Source: Sulfurimonas sp. UBA6014 (GTDB taxonomy: Bacteria; Campylobacterota; Campylobacteria; Campylobacterales; Sulfurimonadaceae). Taken from it: DNA of 22,368 nucleotides. The notes beneath the pieces are model-generated. The model was not told the DNA's origin. It ran no database searches and was given only the letters and a program-made list of their open reading frames with translations. Within the stretch, counting starts at the first letter, position 1. Every line of letters begins with the position of its first letter. The stretch lies in contig DJAA01000008.1 in assembly GCA_002428085.1 (NCBI GenBank), forward strand, positions 595-22,962. Direction: 5' to 3'. The position numbers and the translations under genes are program-made. Positions 14,682 through 21,484 of the stretch are shown here, in pieces.

Positions 14682-16293
14682 TTTTTATCCCTTGCAAATA
14701 TTCATCTTCAAAATATTTTATCGTACTCATCACTGGGTTTGGCGCTGTTTGCCCAAGACCACACAAAGAGGCGTTTTGTACAACTTCACACATCTCTTTT
14801 AAAAGCTCAAAATCACTTACAGTCGCCTCTTTTGCTATAAATTTGTCAAGTAACATCGTAAGCTCTGTCGTCCCTACTCTGCAAGGGACACATTTTCCAC
14901 ATGATTCACTTTTAGAAAAATCCATAAAAAACCTCGCAACCTCAACCATGTTGGATGCTTCATCCATCACGATGATGCCACCGCTTCCCATAATTGAGCC
15001 GATGGCTTTTAAAGAATCGTAATCTATCGCCGTGTCAAGCAAATGCTCAGGAATACAACCGCCGCTAGGTCCACCTGTTTGGATCGCTTTGAGCGGTTTT
15101 CCATTTGTCGTACCACCGCCTATTTCATAAATAAGTTTTCTCAAAGATATTCCCATAGGAACCTCAATTAGCCCTGTATTTTTTATATGCCCCGTCAATG
15201 CAAAAACTTTTGTCCCGCTAGAGTTGTGTGTTCCTATATTTTTATACCACTCTCCCCCATTTTTGATGATTGGGGCGATGTTTGCAAACGTCTCTACATT
15301 GTTTAAAACAGTTGGCTGCTTCCACAATCCATAATCACTCAAATGGGGCGGCTTTTGTCGTGGATTTCCTCTATTCCCCTCAATGGAGGCAACCAATGCC
15401 GTAGCCTCTCCACATACAAACGCCCCACCGCCGAGTCGTACTTCTATGTCAAAATTAAAACTACTATTTGCAATGCGTGTCCCTAAGATATTGTTGCTTC
15501 TTGCTTGTTTGATAGCACGGTTAAGTTTTTCAACCGCGATCGGATACTCTGCTCGCACATAAATATACCCCACGCTTGCGCCACATGCATACCCCGCAAT
15601 TGCCATCCCTTCTACGATTTTATGAGGATCAGCTTCCATGACAGCTCTATCCATAAATGCTCCAGGGTCCCCCTCATCGCCATTACACACGATGTATTTT
15701 TGGTCACTATCCACTTTTAAAACAGTTTCCCATTTGAGTCCAGTCGGATATCCGCCGCCGCCTCTTCCTTTGAGTCCACTGATTTTTATCTCTTCTATAA
15801 CTTCAATGGGGCTCATCTCATCAAGCACTTTAAATAATGAGTGATACCCGCCATGCGCGATATAATCTTCTATATCGTTAGGGTCGACAACCCCCGCATT
15901 TTCCAGAACAATTTTTAGCTGCTGTGTAAAAAATGGTGCGCTCATGTCAAGTTTTTTCTCAGCGAGAGCTGAACTCTCTTCAATCAGCGCGACAAGTTCA
16001 TCACTTTGACCTGACTCAATGCCACCGTAAAGAGTCTCTTTTTGTTCCTCTTTATCGTAGTGTGACACCATGATTGCAGCCGAGCAGAGTCCATTACAGC
16101 CGACACCTTTGACCTTGCATTTTTTATCAAGCCCTTTTTCTTTAACTTTTTTTGCTAACTCTTTTTCCAGTGTACTAGAACCAAGCGAAGAACAACTGCT
16201 TCCAACGCAAATGCGAAGCTCTTTATTGCAATCTTTTTCGCTCTTTATACGTTTATCTCCAACACCTTGCAACTCTTCTAGTGAAAGTATCAT
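14674..16293 (-). CDS. hoxF: Hydrogenase NADH-binding diaphorase subunit HoxF
   Basis: HoxF is the flavoprotein that exchanges electrons with NAD+/NADH. An N-terminal thioredoxin-like [2Fe-2S] domain has Cys29, Cys34, Cys66 and Cys70 (CVGSSC and GVGCNGLC). The NuoF-like core has the NAD loop GLKGRGGGGYPTG (173-185) and the FMN segment CNGDEGDPGAFMDR (203-216). The C-terminal [4Fe-4S] ligands are Cys465, Cys468 and Cys471 (ESCGKCVPCRVG) plus Cys511. At 539 residues it is the shorter, cyanobacterial-type HoxF that works with a separate HoxE. Its ATG overlaps the hoxE stop (4 bp). Confidence 0.95.
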   Translation of the reverse strand: MILSLEELQGVGDKRIKSEKDCNKELRICVGSSCSSLGSSTLEKELAKKVKEKGLDKKCKVKGVGCNGLCSAAIMVSHYDKEEQKETLYGGIESGQSDELVALIEESSALAEKKLDMSAPFFTQQLKIVLENAGVVDPNDIEDYIAHGGYHSLFKVLDEMSPIEVIEEIKISGLKGRGGGGYPTGLKWETVLKVDSDQKYIVCNGDEGDPGAFMDRAVMEADPHKIVEGMAIAGYACGASVGYIYVRAEYPIAVEKLNRAIKQARSNNILGTRIANSSFNFDIEVRLGGGAFVCGEATALVASIEGNRGNPRQKPPHLSDYGLWKQPTVLNNVETFANIAPIIKNGGEWYKNIGTHNSSGTKVFALTGHIKNTGLIEVPMGISLRKLIYEIGGGTTNGKPLKAIQTGGPSGGCIPEHLLDTAIDYDSLKAIGSIMGSGGIIVMDEASNMVEVARFFMDFSKSESCGKCVPCRVGTTELTMLLDKFIAKEATVSDFELLKEMCEVVQNASLCGLGQTAPNPVMSTIKYFEDEYLQGIKND

Positions 16294-16763
16294 AGTATCA
16301 ACTCCTCAATCTCTGCTAAAGCATGTTCAATCGTTAAATTTCCAATCGGCTTATCATCATAGATAGCAATCGGGGCAAGCGAGCATGAGCCGATACATCG
16401 TGCTGTAAGGATTGAGATGAGCCCATCCACAGTCGTCTCCCCTGCTTTAATGCCAAAACGATTTTCAAATTTTTGCAGTATGACATTTGCCCCTTTTATA
16501 TAACAAGCCGTCCCCATGCAAACAACCGTTGTATGTTTTCCTTTTGGCTTGAGTCTAAAAAAATGGTAAAACGTCGCAACTCCATACACTTTTGAGTAGG
16601 GCAGTTTTAACCTCTGCGCAATAAATTTCAACGTATCTTTGTCTAGGTATCCAAAAGTATCTTGTGCCGTATGAAGCGCTTCAATCAATGCACTTCTGTC
16701 AAACCCTAATTTTTTCATGGTTTTTTCAACCATTTTATATCTGTCATCCGTTTTTACACTCAC
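16290..16763 (-). CDS. hoxE: Hydrogenase diaphorase subunit HoxE
   Basis: HoxE is the NuoE-like [2Fe-2S] thioredoxin-fold subunit of the HoxEFU diaphorase. An N-terminal helical part leads into the conserved VYGVATFYHFFR. The cluster ligands are Cys82 and Cys87 (VCMGTACYIKG) and Cys123 and Cys127 (RCIGSCSLAP). The 157-residue length is normal. The start is GTG, chosen because AAGGAG lies five bases before it; the first internal ATG (residue 11) lacks such a site. It opens the hox operon, preceded by a 184-bp region with three strong hairpins. Confidence 0.94.
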   Translation of the reverse strand: MSVKTDDRYKMVEKTMKKLGFDRSALIEALHTAQDTFGYLDKDTLKFIAQRLKLPYSKVYGVATFYHFFRLKPKGKHTTVVCMGTACYIKGANVILQKFENRFGIKAGETTVDGLISILTARCIGSCSLAPIAIYDDKPIGNLTIEHALAEIEELIL

Positions 16764-16793
16764 TAAGGCTCCTTTTTATTACAATTTAAAGAA

Positions 16794-16914
16794 TTATTAA
16801 CTGACTTTAATTCTCGAAAAACTTTGTTTTTCGCAGCTTCATGGGACTATAGGGACATTTGTCCCTACGACTAAACCGGACGTGTTCGTTTTAGTGCGTA
16901 ACATCAGTTATTAA
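16794..16914. repeat. Three-hairpin element bounded by inverted arms, upstream of hoxE
   Basis: The outer arms TTATTAACTGA (16794-16804) and TCAGTTATTAA (16904-16914) pair at 10 of 11 positions. Between them lie three consecutive hairpins. One is CGAAAAAC/GTTTTTCG with a TTT loop (16815-16833). The second is TAGGGACA/TGTCCCTA with a TT loop (16849-16866). The third is an 11-position stem with one mismatch and one wobble, from ACTAAACCGGA to TTCGTTTTAGT (16870-16895). It could be a MITE-like element or a structured hoxE leader. Confidence 0.5.
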
Positions 16915-16947
16915 AACTATATCCAAGTTTCATAACACAAAGAGTAC

Positions 16948-17523
16948 TTACGTTTTTAAAACTTTTTTACAAAAACAGCTATTTTCATGGTCATCTACCA
17001 TTCCGCACGCTTGCATAAACGCATACACCGTCAGTGAGCCTATAAACTTAAATCCGCGCTTTTTCAAATCTTTTGTGATTGCATCAGAGATATCGGTTGT
17101 GCACGGTGCCGTTTTATAGTTCACAACATCATTGACAATCTGCGCACCTTGAACATAAGCAAAAAAATAGTTATAGAAAGAACCAAACTCAGACACAATC
17201 TTGATAAAACACTTCGCGTTTGAGACAATTGCTTCAATCTTTGGACGATTTTTTATCACGAAATAGTTTTGCATTATCCGTTCTATATCTGCAGCAGTGA
17301 ATGTTGCAACTTTTTCTAAATAAAATCCTTCAAAAGCTTCACGGTACGCTTCTCTTTTTTTGAGTACACAAAGCCAACTCAGCCCTGCCGCTTGTGTCTC
17401 CAAAGAAAAAAGTTCAAACAATGCTCGCTCATCTCGAAGTACCCTTCCCCACTCTTCATCATGATAGGCAACATACAAAGGGTCATCTAACTTCACCCAT
17501 CCACAACGATTTTTTTGACTCAT
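16948..17523 (-). CDS. tag: DNA-3-methyladenine glycosylase I
   Basis: Tag excises 3-methyladenine from alkylated DNA to start base-excision repair. The zinc-snap residues are visible: Cys7 (RCGW), His21 (AYHDEEWG), His179 and Cys183 (DDHENSC). Glu42 in LETQAAGLSW matches the base-recognition glutamate. The length of 191 residues is typical. It is a housekeeping gene at the edge of the nif/hox block, transcribed away from the plus-strand operon, and has no evident role in nitrogen fixation. Confidence 0.95.
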   Translation of the reverse strand: MSQKNRCGWVKLDDPLYVAYHDEEWGRVLRDERALFELFSLETQAAGLSWLCVLKKREAYREAFEGFYLEKVATFTAADIERIMQNYFVIKNRPKIEAIVSNAKCFIKIVSEFGSFYNYFFAYVQGAQIVNDVVNYKTAPCTTDISDAITKDLKKRGFKFIGSLTVYAFMQACGMVDDHENSCFCKKVLKT

Positions 17524-17640
17524 CTTTACCCCTTTTTCATTTACACATCCTAAACGCTATTGTAAACTATTTTATTTATGCAAAACTTTTACTCTTGAGA
17601 AAGAGTCGATTTTAAAATTTGATGCGTTCAAATACTTTCT

Positions 17641-17659
17641 TCTAGAACAGTTAATGCAC
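17641..17659 (+). promoter_or_regulatory. Shared nif motif in front of the Tpx-like-sir2-clpX-nifS operon
   Basis: The plus strand reads TCTAGAACAGTTAATGCAC, only 30 bp before the TTG start. It matches the nifB-proximal copy at 14 of 19 positions, and both are preceded by an AAATACT string. TTGATG lies 18 bases before the internal TAGAAC, so here the motif could also be a promoter -10. Confidence 0.5.
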
Positions 17660-17678
17660 TCTTGGTTTCATCTCTACT

Positions 17679-17683
17679 AGGAG
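17679..17683 (+). promoter_or_regulatory. Ribosome binding site fixing a TTG start
   Basis: AGGAG lies six bases before the TTG at 17690. The first in-frame ATG (17717) has no such site and would remove the conserved first beta strand of the Tpx fold, so the TTG start is preferred. Confidence 0.7.
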
Positions 17684-17689
17684 CGTCTT

Positions 17690-18208
17690 TTGCAAATAAC
17701 ATTCAAAACATCTGCCATGATTCTTGAGGATTTGCCTCTTGATGTTGGGTATGCCTCTGAGGAAGTAAGCCTCAAAGATGTTCATGGCAACCAACATACA
17801 CTGGGTGGACAAAATGGCAAAACACAGCTTATTATCACCGCCGCTTTTTTAGATGAAGCATTTCTTCAAGAGCTTAGCGAGATTGACAAATCTTTGCCAA
17901 AAGGGGGCGCGCATGAAGTCACAGCTGCCCTTGTTGTGGCTCATGATGGGCATAAAAATCCAAACTTGCAAAATATAGATTTTTTGATTGATGCAAACCA
18001 AGAGTTGGGTGATTTTTATGGGACAAGACTTAAGGGGGAACCTTATCATCATGAACTCACAAAAGCGTTGATTTTAGTCTCAAAAGATGGGGCAATATTT
18101 TATGATGAGTTCGTCAGAGAACTCAATAACAAGTTTAATATAGAGACGCTAGCTCGTAAAATTATGGCAGCTCAAGTTTGCTATACAGGACAAGGATGCC
18201 ACTCATGA
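17690..18208 (+). CDS. Tpx-like redoxin lacking the peroxidatic cysteine
   Basis: The 172-residue protein follows the thiol-peroxidase (Tpx, peroxiredoxin) pattern: an N-terminal ITFKTSAMILEDLPLDVG hairpin, a VSLKDVHG strand, and a C-terminal DFYGTRLKGEPYHHELTKAL then LILVSKDGAIFYDEFV, as in Tpx proteins. Where active enzymes have TxxC, this one has TAAFLDEAF. The only cysteines are Cys164 and Cys170 in the tail (QVCYTGQGC). It is therefore probably not a peroxidase; the C-terminal CxxxxxC pair could bind metal or form a disulfide. It heads an operon and its stop overlaps the next gene's ATG (ATGA). Role unknown, perhaps a chaperone or redox-sensing partner for the nif machinery. Confidence 0.85.
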   Translation: MQITFKTSAMILEDLPLDVGYASEEVSLKDVHGNQHTLGGQNGKTQLIITAAFLDEAFLQELSEIDKSLPKGGAHEVTAALVVAHDGHKNPNLQNIDFLIDANQELGDFYGTRLKGEPYHHELTKALILVSKDGAIFYDEFVRELNNKFNIETLARKIMAAQVCYTGQGCHS

Positions 18209-19035
18209 ACACGATGATAGAAACAATAAAAAAAGAGTTGAGAAATCAAACGACGGTCCCCTATTTTGGACTTGGTATATTTAAAGATACAAAAACCAAA
18301 GATGGGGAACAAATGCCCTTTGACTCAGACTCCATGATACTGATGCTCAACAACGGCAGACCCATGAGCGAGCGCTTAATGTTTGAGTATTCTCGTGCGG
18401 CGATGCACCTTGAAGAGCGACGAGGCGTTGAGTATCTCAGACAACTTGTCCATCACATATACACAAAAGATTTTGCTCCCACACCGCTTCATAAAGTCAT
18501 CACAAGTATGCTCCCTAGGTACATCATCGATACCAACAGAGACTCTAAAATTCAAGAGCTTTTGGCGTATGAGCCTCACTGTATGATTGTTGGCAAATCT
18601 CGTATCACAGCTGAAAAAAACCGTTATGAGACTTATGAATATGATGTAGAAAATAAAAAATACTTTCTTGTTGAAGATGATGTTTTAGATGATGCAAAAA
18701 AGATTTTGTTTAAACCTATGGGCTCAACTCTTCCTGAGCCTAGTTTTGTTATGTCTGATGCCGATTATGTTGACTGGCTTACAGAAGCGATGGGCGGATT
18801 TGCCCTTCCTAAAGTGTTAAAGTCATACCGAAAGGCAAAGAAGTATCTTTTTATAGGCACTTCTTTTGACCGTGACACCGACAGAATGGTGGCAAATGAG
18901 CTCACATTTGACTCAGAGGGCGGCTATGTTATCACGGACAAAGAGCTGGGGAAAAAAGAGAAAAAATTTATAGAAAAACATAAACTCGAAGTGATAAACA
19001 TGACGCTTGAAGAGTTTGCCAATGCCTTTGTGTAG
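18205..19035 (+). CDS. SIR2-like domain protein in the nifS operon
   Basis: This 276-residue protein has the layout of a prokaryotic SIR2-like domain. PYFGLGIF (19-26) sits in place of the GAG NAD loop. RYIIDTNRDSKIQELL (105-120) matches the TTNYD motif. KPMGST (170-175) is where the family has K-LHG-S. SDADYVDWL follows, and YLFIGTSFDRD (214-224) matches the FIGxS strand. The catalytic histidine is Met172, and GAG is GLG, so classical deacetylase or NADase chemistry is doubtful. The start at 18205 (ATGA overlap) is preferred to a TTG at 18178. Active SIR2-like proteins consume NAD+; here NAD or ADP-ribose binding may be retained for sensing (inference). Its neighbours suggest a nif-specific role. 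Confidence 0.78.
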   Translation: MNTMIETIKKELRNQTTVPYFGLGIFKDTKTKDGEQMPFDSDSMILMLNNGRPMSERLMFEYSRAAMHLEERRGVEYLRQLVHHIYTKDFAPTPLHKVITSMLPRYIIDTNRDSKIQELLAYEPHCMIVGKSRITAEKNRYETYEYDVENKKYFLVEDDVLDDAKKILFKPMGSTLPEPSFVMSDADYVDWLTEAMGGFALPKVLKSYRKAKKYLFIGTSFDRDTDRMVANELTFDSEGGYVITDKELGKKEKKFIEKHKLEVINMTLEEFANAFV

Positions 19036-19069
19036 AAAAATTGAAAATAACTTTTAAAGGAGAGGCATC

Positions 19070-20281
19070 ATGAGTGAAGAAAAAAAGTGTTCATTTTGTG
19101 GACGTAAGCAGAGTGAAGTCAAAAAAATATTTTCATCAGAGATTACACATATTTGCAACGAATGTGTCACAACATGTTCTCAGATTTTGCAAAAAGAGCT
19201 CAAGTACGAACAGCGTGCGCAGTTGGAGACACAACTTCCAAAGCCCAAGCAAATTGTCGCGCATCTAAGCAAACACATCATAGGTCAAGAAGAGGCTAAA
19301 AAAGTCCTTGCTGTTGCCCTCTACAACCACTACAAACGAATCGAAAATCCTACTTACAATAATGTTGAACTTGAAAAAAGCAACATCTTGCTTCTTGGAC
19401 CCACGGGAAGCGGTAAAACCTTGCTTGCTACGTCGCTCGCGCGCATTATGAGTGTCCCTTTTGCTGTTGCAGATGCCACTGCTCTTACTGAAGCAGGCTA
19501 TGTCGGTGAAGACGTTGAGTCTATTTTATCACGTTTACTCGCCGCGGCAAACTACGATATAGGTCTCGCTCAGCGTGGCATTATTTATATAGACGAGATA
19601 GATAAAATCGCACGAAAAGGGGAATCCTCCACCATGGGTCGTGATGTCTCAGGAGAAGGGGTTCAACAAGGATTGCTAAAAATTCTCGAAGGGGCGGACG
19701 TCTACGTTCCTGTAAAAGGGAGTCGTAAAAATTCCACAACCGAGACGGTACTTTTTAACACTTCCCATGTCCTCTTTGTTTGTGGCGGCGCCTTTGTGGG
19801 TTTAGTCCCCGATGTTAACACCAAAAAAATGAATAAAGTTGGTTTTGAATCAACACCAAAAGAGAAAGGCAAAGAGTTTAAAGTAGATCAAAAAGCTCTT
19901 ATTCAGTATGGAATTATCCCAGAGTTTATTGGTCGTATCCCGATTATTGCGCAGCTTCATGAGCTCACACTTGAACAAATGGTGCAGATTTTAGAAGAGC
20001 CTGACAATGCCCTTATCAAACAGTTTAAAGCAATGTTTGACATGGATGGTATCAAGCTTGAATTTGAACCTCAAGCGCTCAGGCAAATCGCGCTAGAAGC
20101 TGTTGAGCGAGGAGTAGGAGCCCGTGGATTGCGTGGCATCCTTGAAGAGATTATGCTCCCGCTGCAATACGCTTACCCCTCTGAGGAGAATCTACAAAGC
20201 TGCATCATTACCGAAGCGGTTGTAAAAGATTCGACTCAAAAACCCATCTTAACGTACAAAAAACAGGAGCAAGAATCATGA
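19070..20281 (+). CDS. clpX: Nif-associated ClpX-type AAA+ unfoldase
   Basis: ClpX unfolds tagged proteins and feeds them to ClpP. The 403-residue protein has the N-terminal zinc domain (Cys7, Cys10, Cys29, Cys32), Walker A GPTGSGKT (110-117), Walker B IIYIDEID (171-178), pore loop GYVG (143-146), arginine finger GRIP (Arg289) and sensor-2 GARGLR (350-355). The RKH substrate loop reads RKN, and the ClpP-docking IGF reads VGF (257-259), so substrate choice and perhaps partner differ from housekeeping ClpX. It overlaps nifS (ATGA). In Azotobacter vinelandii a nif-cluster ClpX2 controls NifB and NifEN levels, so this is probably an analogous second ClpX; a housekeeping copy elsewhere is assumed, not seen. 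Confidence 0.93.
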   Translation: MSEEKKCSFCGRKQSEVKKIFSSEITHICNECVTTCSQILQKELKYEQRAQLETQLPKPKQIVAHLSKHIIGQEEAKKVLAVALYNHYKRIENPTYNNVELEKSNILLLGPTGSGKTLLATSLARIMSVPFAVADATALTEAGYVGEDVESILSRLLAAANYDIGLAQRGIIYIDEIDKIARKGESSTMGRDVSGEGVQQGLLKILEGADVYVPVKGSRKNSTTETVLFNTSHVLFVCGGAFVGLVPDVNTKKMNKVGFESTPKEKGKEFKVDQKALIQYGIIPEFIGRIPIIAQLHELTLEQMVQILEEPDNALIKQFKAMFDMDGIKLEFEPQALRQIALEAVERGVGARGLRGILEEIMLPLQYAYPSEENLQSCIITEAVVKDSTQKPILTYKKQEQES

Positions 20282-21459
20282 GAGTTTATCTCGACAACAA
20301 TGCAACAACAAAAATTGACCCTTTAGTAAAAGTAAAAATGCAGCCATTTTTTGAAGAGTTATATGGAAATCCAAACTCTCTTCACAGCTATGGGATGGAT
20401 GTTCGTCCTGCACTTAATGCCGCTTTGGGGGAGATGTATGATGCGCTTAATGTACCAGATGAAGATGACATCTTGATAACATCATGTGCCACAGAAAGTA
20501 ACAATACAGTCTTAAAAGGGGTATTTTTTAAGCACATCTTAAATAATCCACAAAAAAATCATATCATTACTACATCGGTTGAACATCCTGCTGTCCTTGA
20601 TACTTTACTCTTTTTAAGTGATTTTGGTGTTGATGTCACCTATGTAGATGTGGATGAAACTGGCGGCATCTCTGCTGAGGCGATGAAAGCCGCTGTGCGT
20701 GAAAACACCATACTCATCTCCATGATGTGGGCAAACAACGAAACGGGAATGATTTTTCCAGTTGAAGAGGTGAGTGCATTTGCCAAAGAGAGAGGTATTT
20801 TGTTCCATACAGATGCGGTTCAAGCCATAGGAAAACTCCCTATCGACCTTAGCCAAATTGATGTCGATTACCTTACATTTTCTGCCCATAAGTTTCATGG
20901 TCCAAAAGGCATCGGTGGTTTGTATGTCAAGAAAGGAAAGGCGCTTCCAAACCTTCTTCATGGTGGGGACCAAATGGGTGGCAAACGTGCTGGAACGCTC
21001 AATGTTGCCTACATTGTAGGCATGGGACTTGCAATGAAGCAAACTATTAACCATGTAGAGATGATGAACACCCATGTGCGAAAACTGCGAGACAAACTTG
21101 AAGATGCCATCATGCAAATACCCGACACCATCGTCGTAGGTCCACGCAATATGAGAACTCCAAATACTATCTTAATCTCTATTCGAGGTGTTGAGGGAGA
21201 GTCAATGTTATGGGACTTAAACAAAGCTGGAATCGCTGCATCAACTGGAAGTGCTTGTGCCTCTGAGTCACTTGAAGCAAACCCCGTCATGAGCGCCATA
21301 GGCGAAGACCCCGAACTTGCTCACACTGCGATGCGTCTGAGTCTTTCACGTTTTACGACGGAAGAAGAAATCGACTACACCATTGAGGTTTTTACAAAAG
21401 CAGCCAAGCGTCTGCGCTCTATCTCATCAACCTACGCTTACACCAATGAAGTAGCATAA
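20278..21459 (+). CDS. nifS: Cysteine desulfurase NifS
   Basis: NifS is a PLP enzyme that takes sulfur from L-cysteine for nitrogenase Fe-S clusters. The PLP lysine is Lys205 (TFSAHKFHGPKG), with His103 (VEHPA) and Asp179 (HTDAVQ) at the cofactor. The persulfide-forming Cys327 is in TGSACASES. The N-terminal MRVYLDNNATT is typical, and the length of 393 residues is normal. NifS is preferred over IscS because of the nif setting and the short loop around Cys327. Unusually, nifU is not adjacent. Start and clpX stop overlap (ATGA). Confidence 0.95.
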   Translation: MRVYLDNNATTKIDPLVKVKMQPFFEELYGNPNSLHSYGMDVRPALNAALGEMYDALNVPDEDDILITSCATESNNTVLKGVFFKHILNNPQKNHIITTSVEHPAVLDTLLFLSDFGVDVTYVDVDETGGISAEAMKAAVRENTILISMMWANNETGMIFPVEEVSAFAKERGILFHTDAVQAIGKLPIDLSQIDVDYLTFSAHKFHGPKGIGGLYVKKGKALPNLLHGGDQMGGKRAGTLNVAYIVGMGLAMKQTINHVEMMNTHVRKLRDKLEDAIMQIPDTIVVGPRNMRTPNTILISIRGVEGESMLWDLNKAGIAASTGSACASESLEANPVMSAIGEDPELAHTAMRLSLSRFTTEEEIDYTIEVFTKAAKRLRSISSTYAYTNEVA

Positions 21460-21484
21460 AAATTTATTTTAAGGCTTTCATAGC

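Noticed and set aside
18178..18204. Upstream TTG start for the SIR2-like gene
   Set aside because: The ATG at 18205 overlaps the previous stop as ATGA, like clpX/nifS downstream, and the extra nine residues add nothing conserved.
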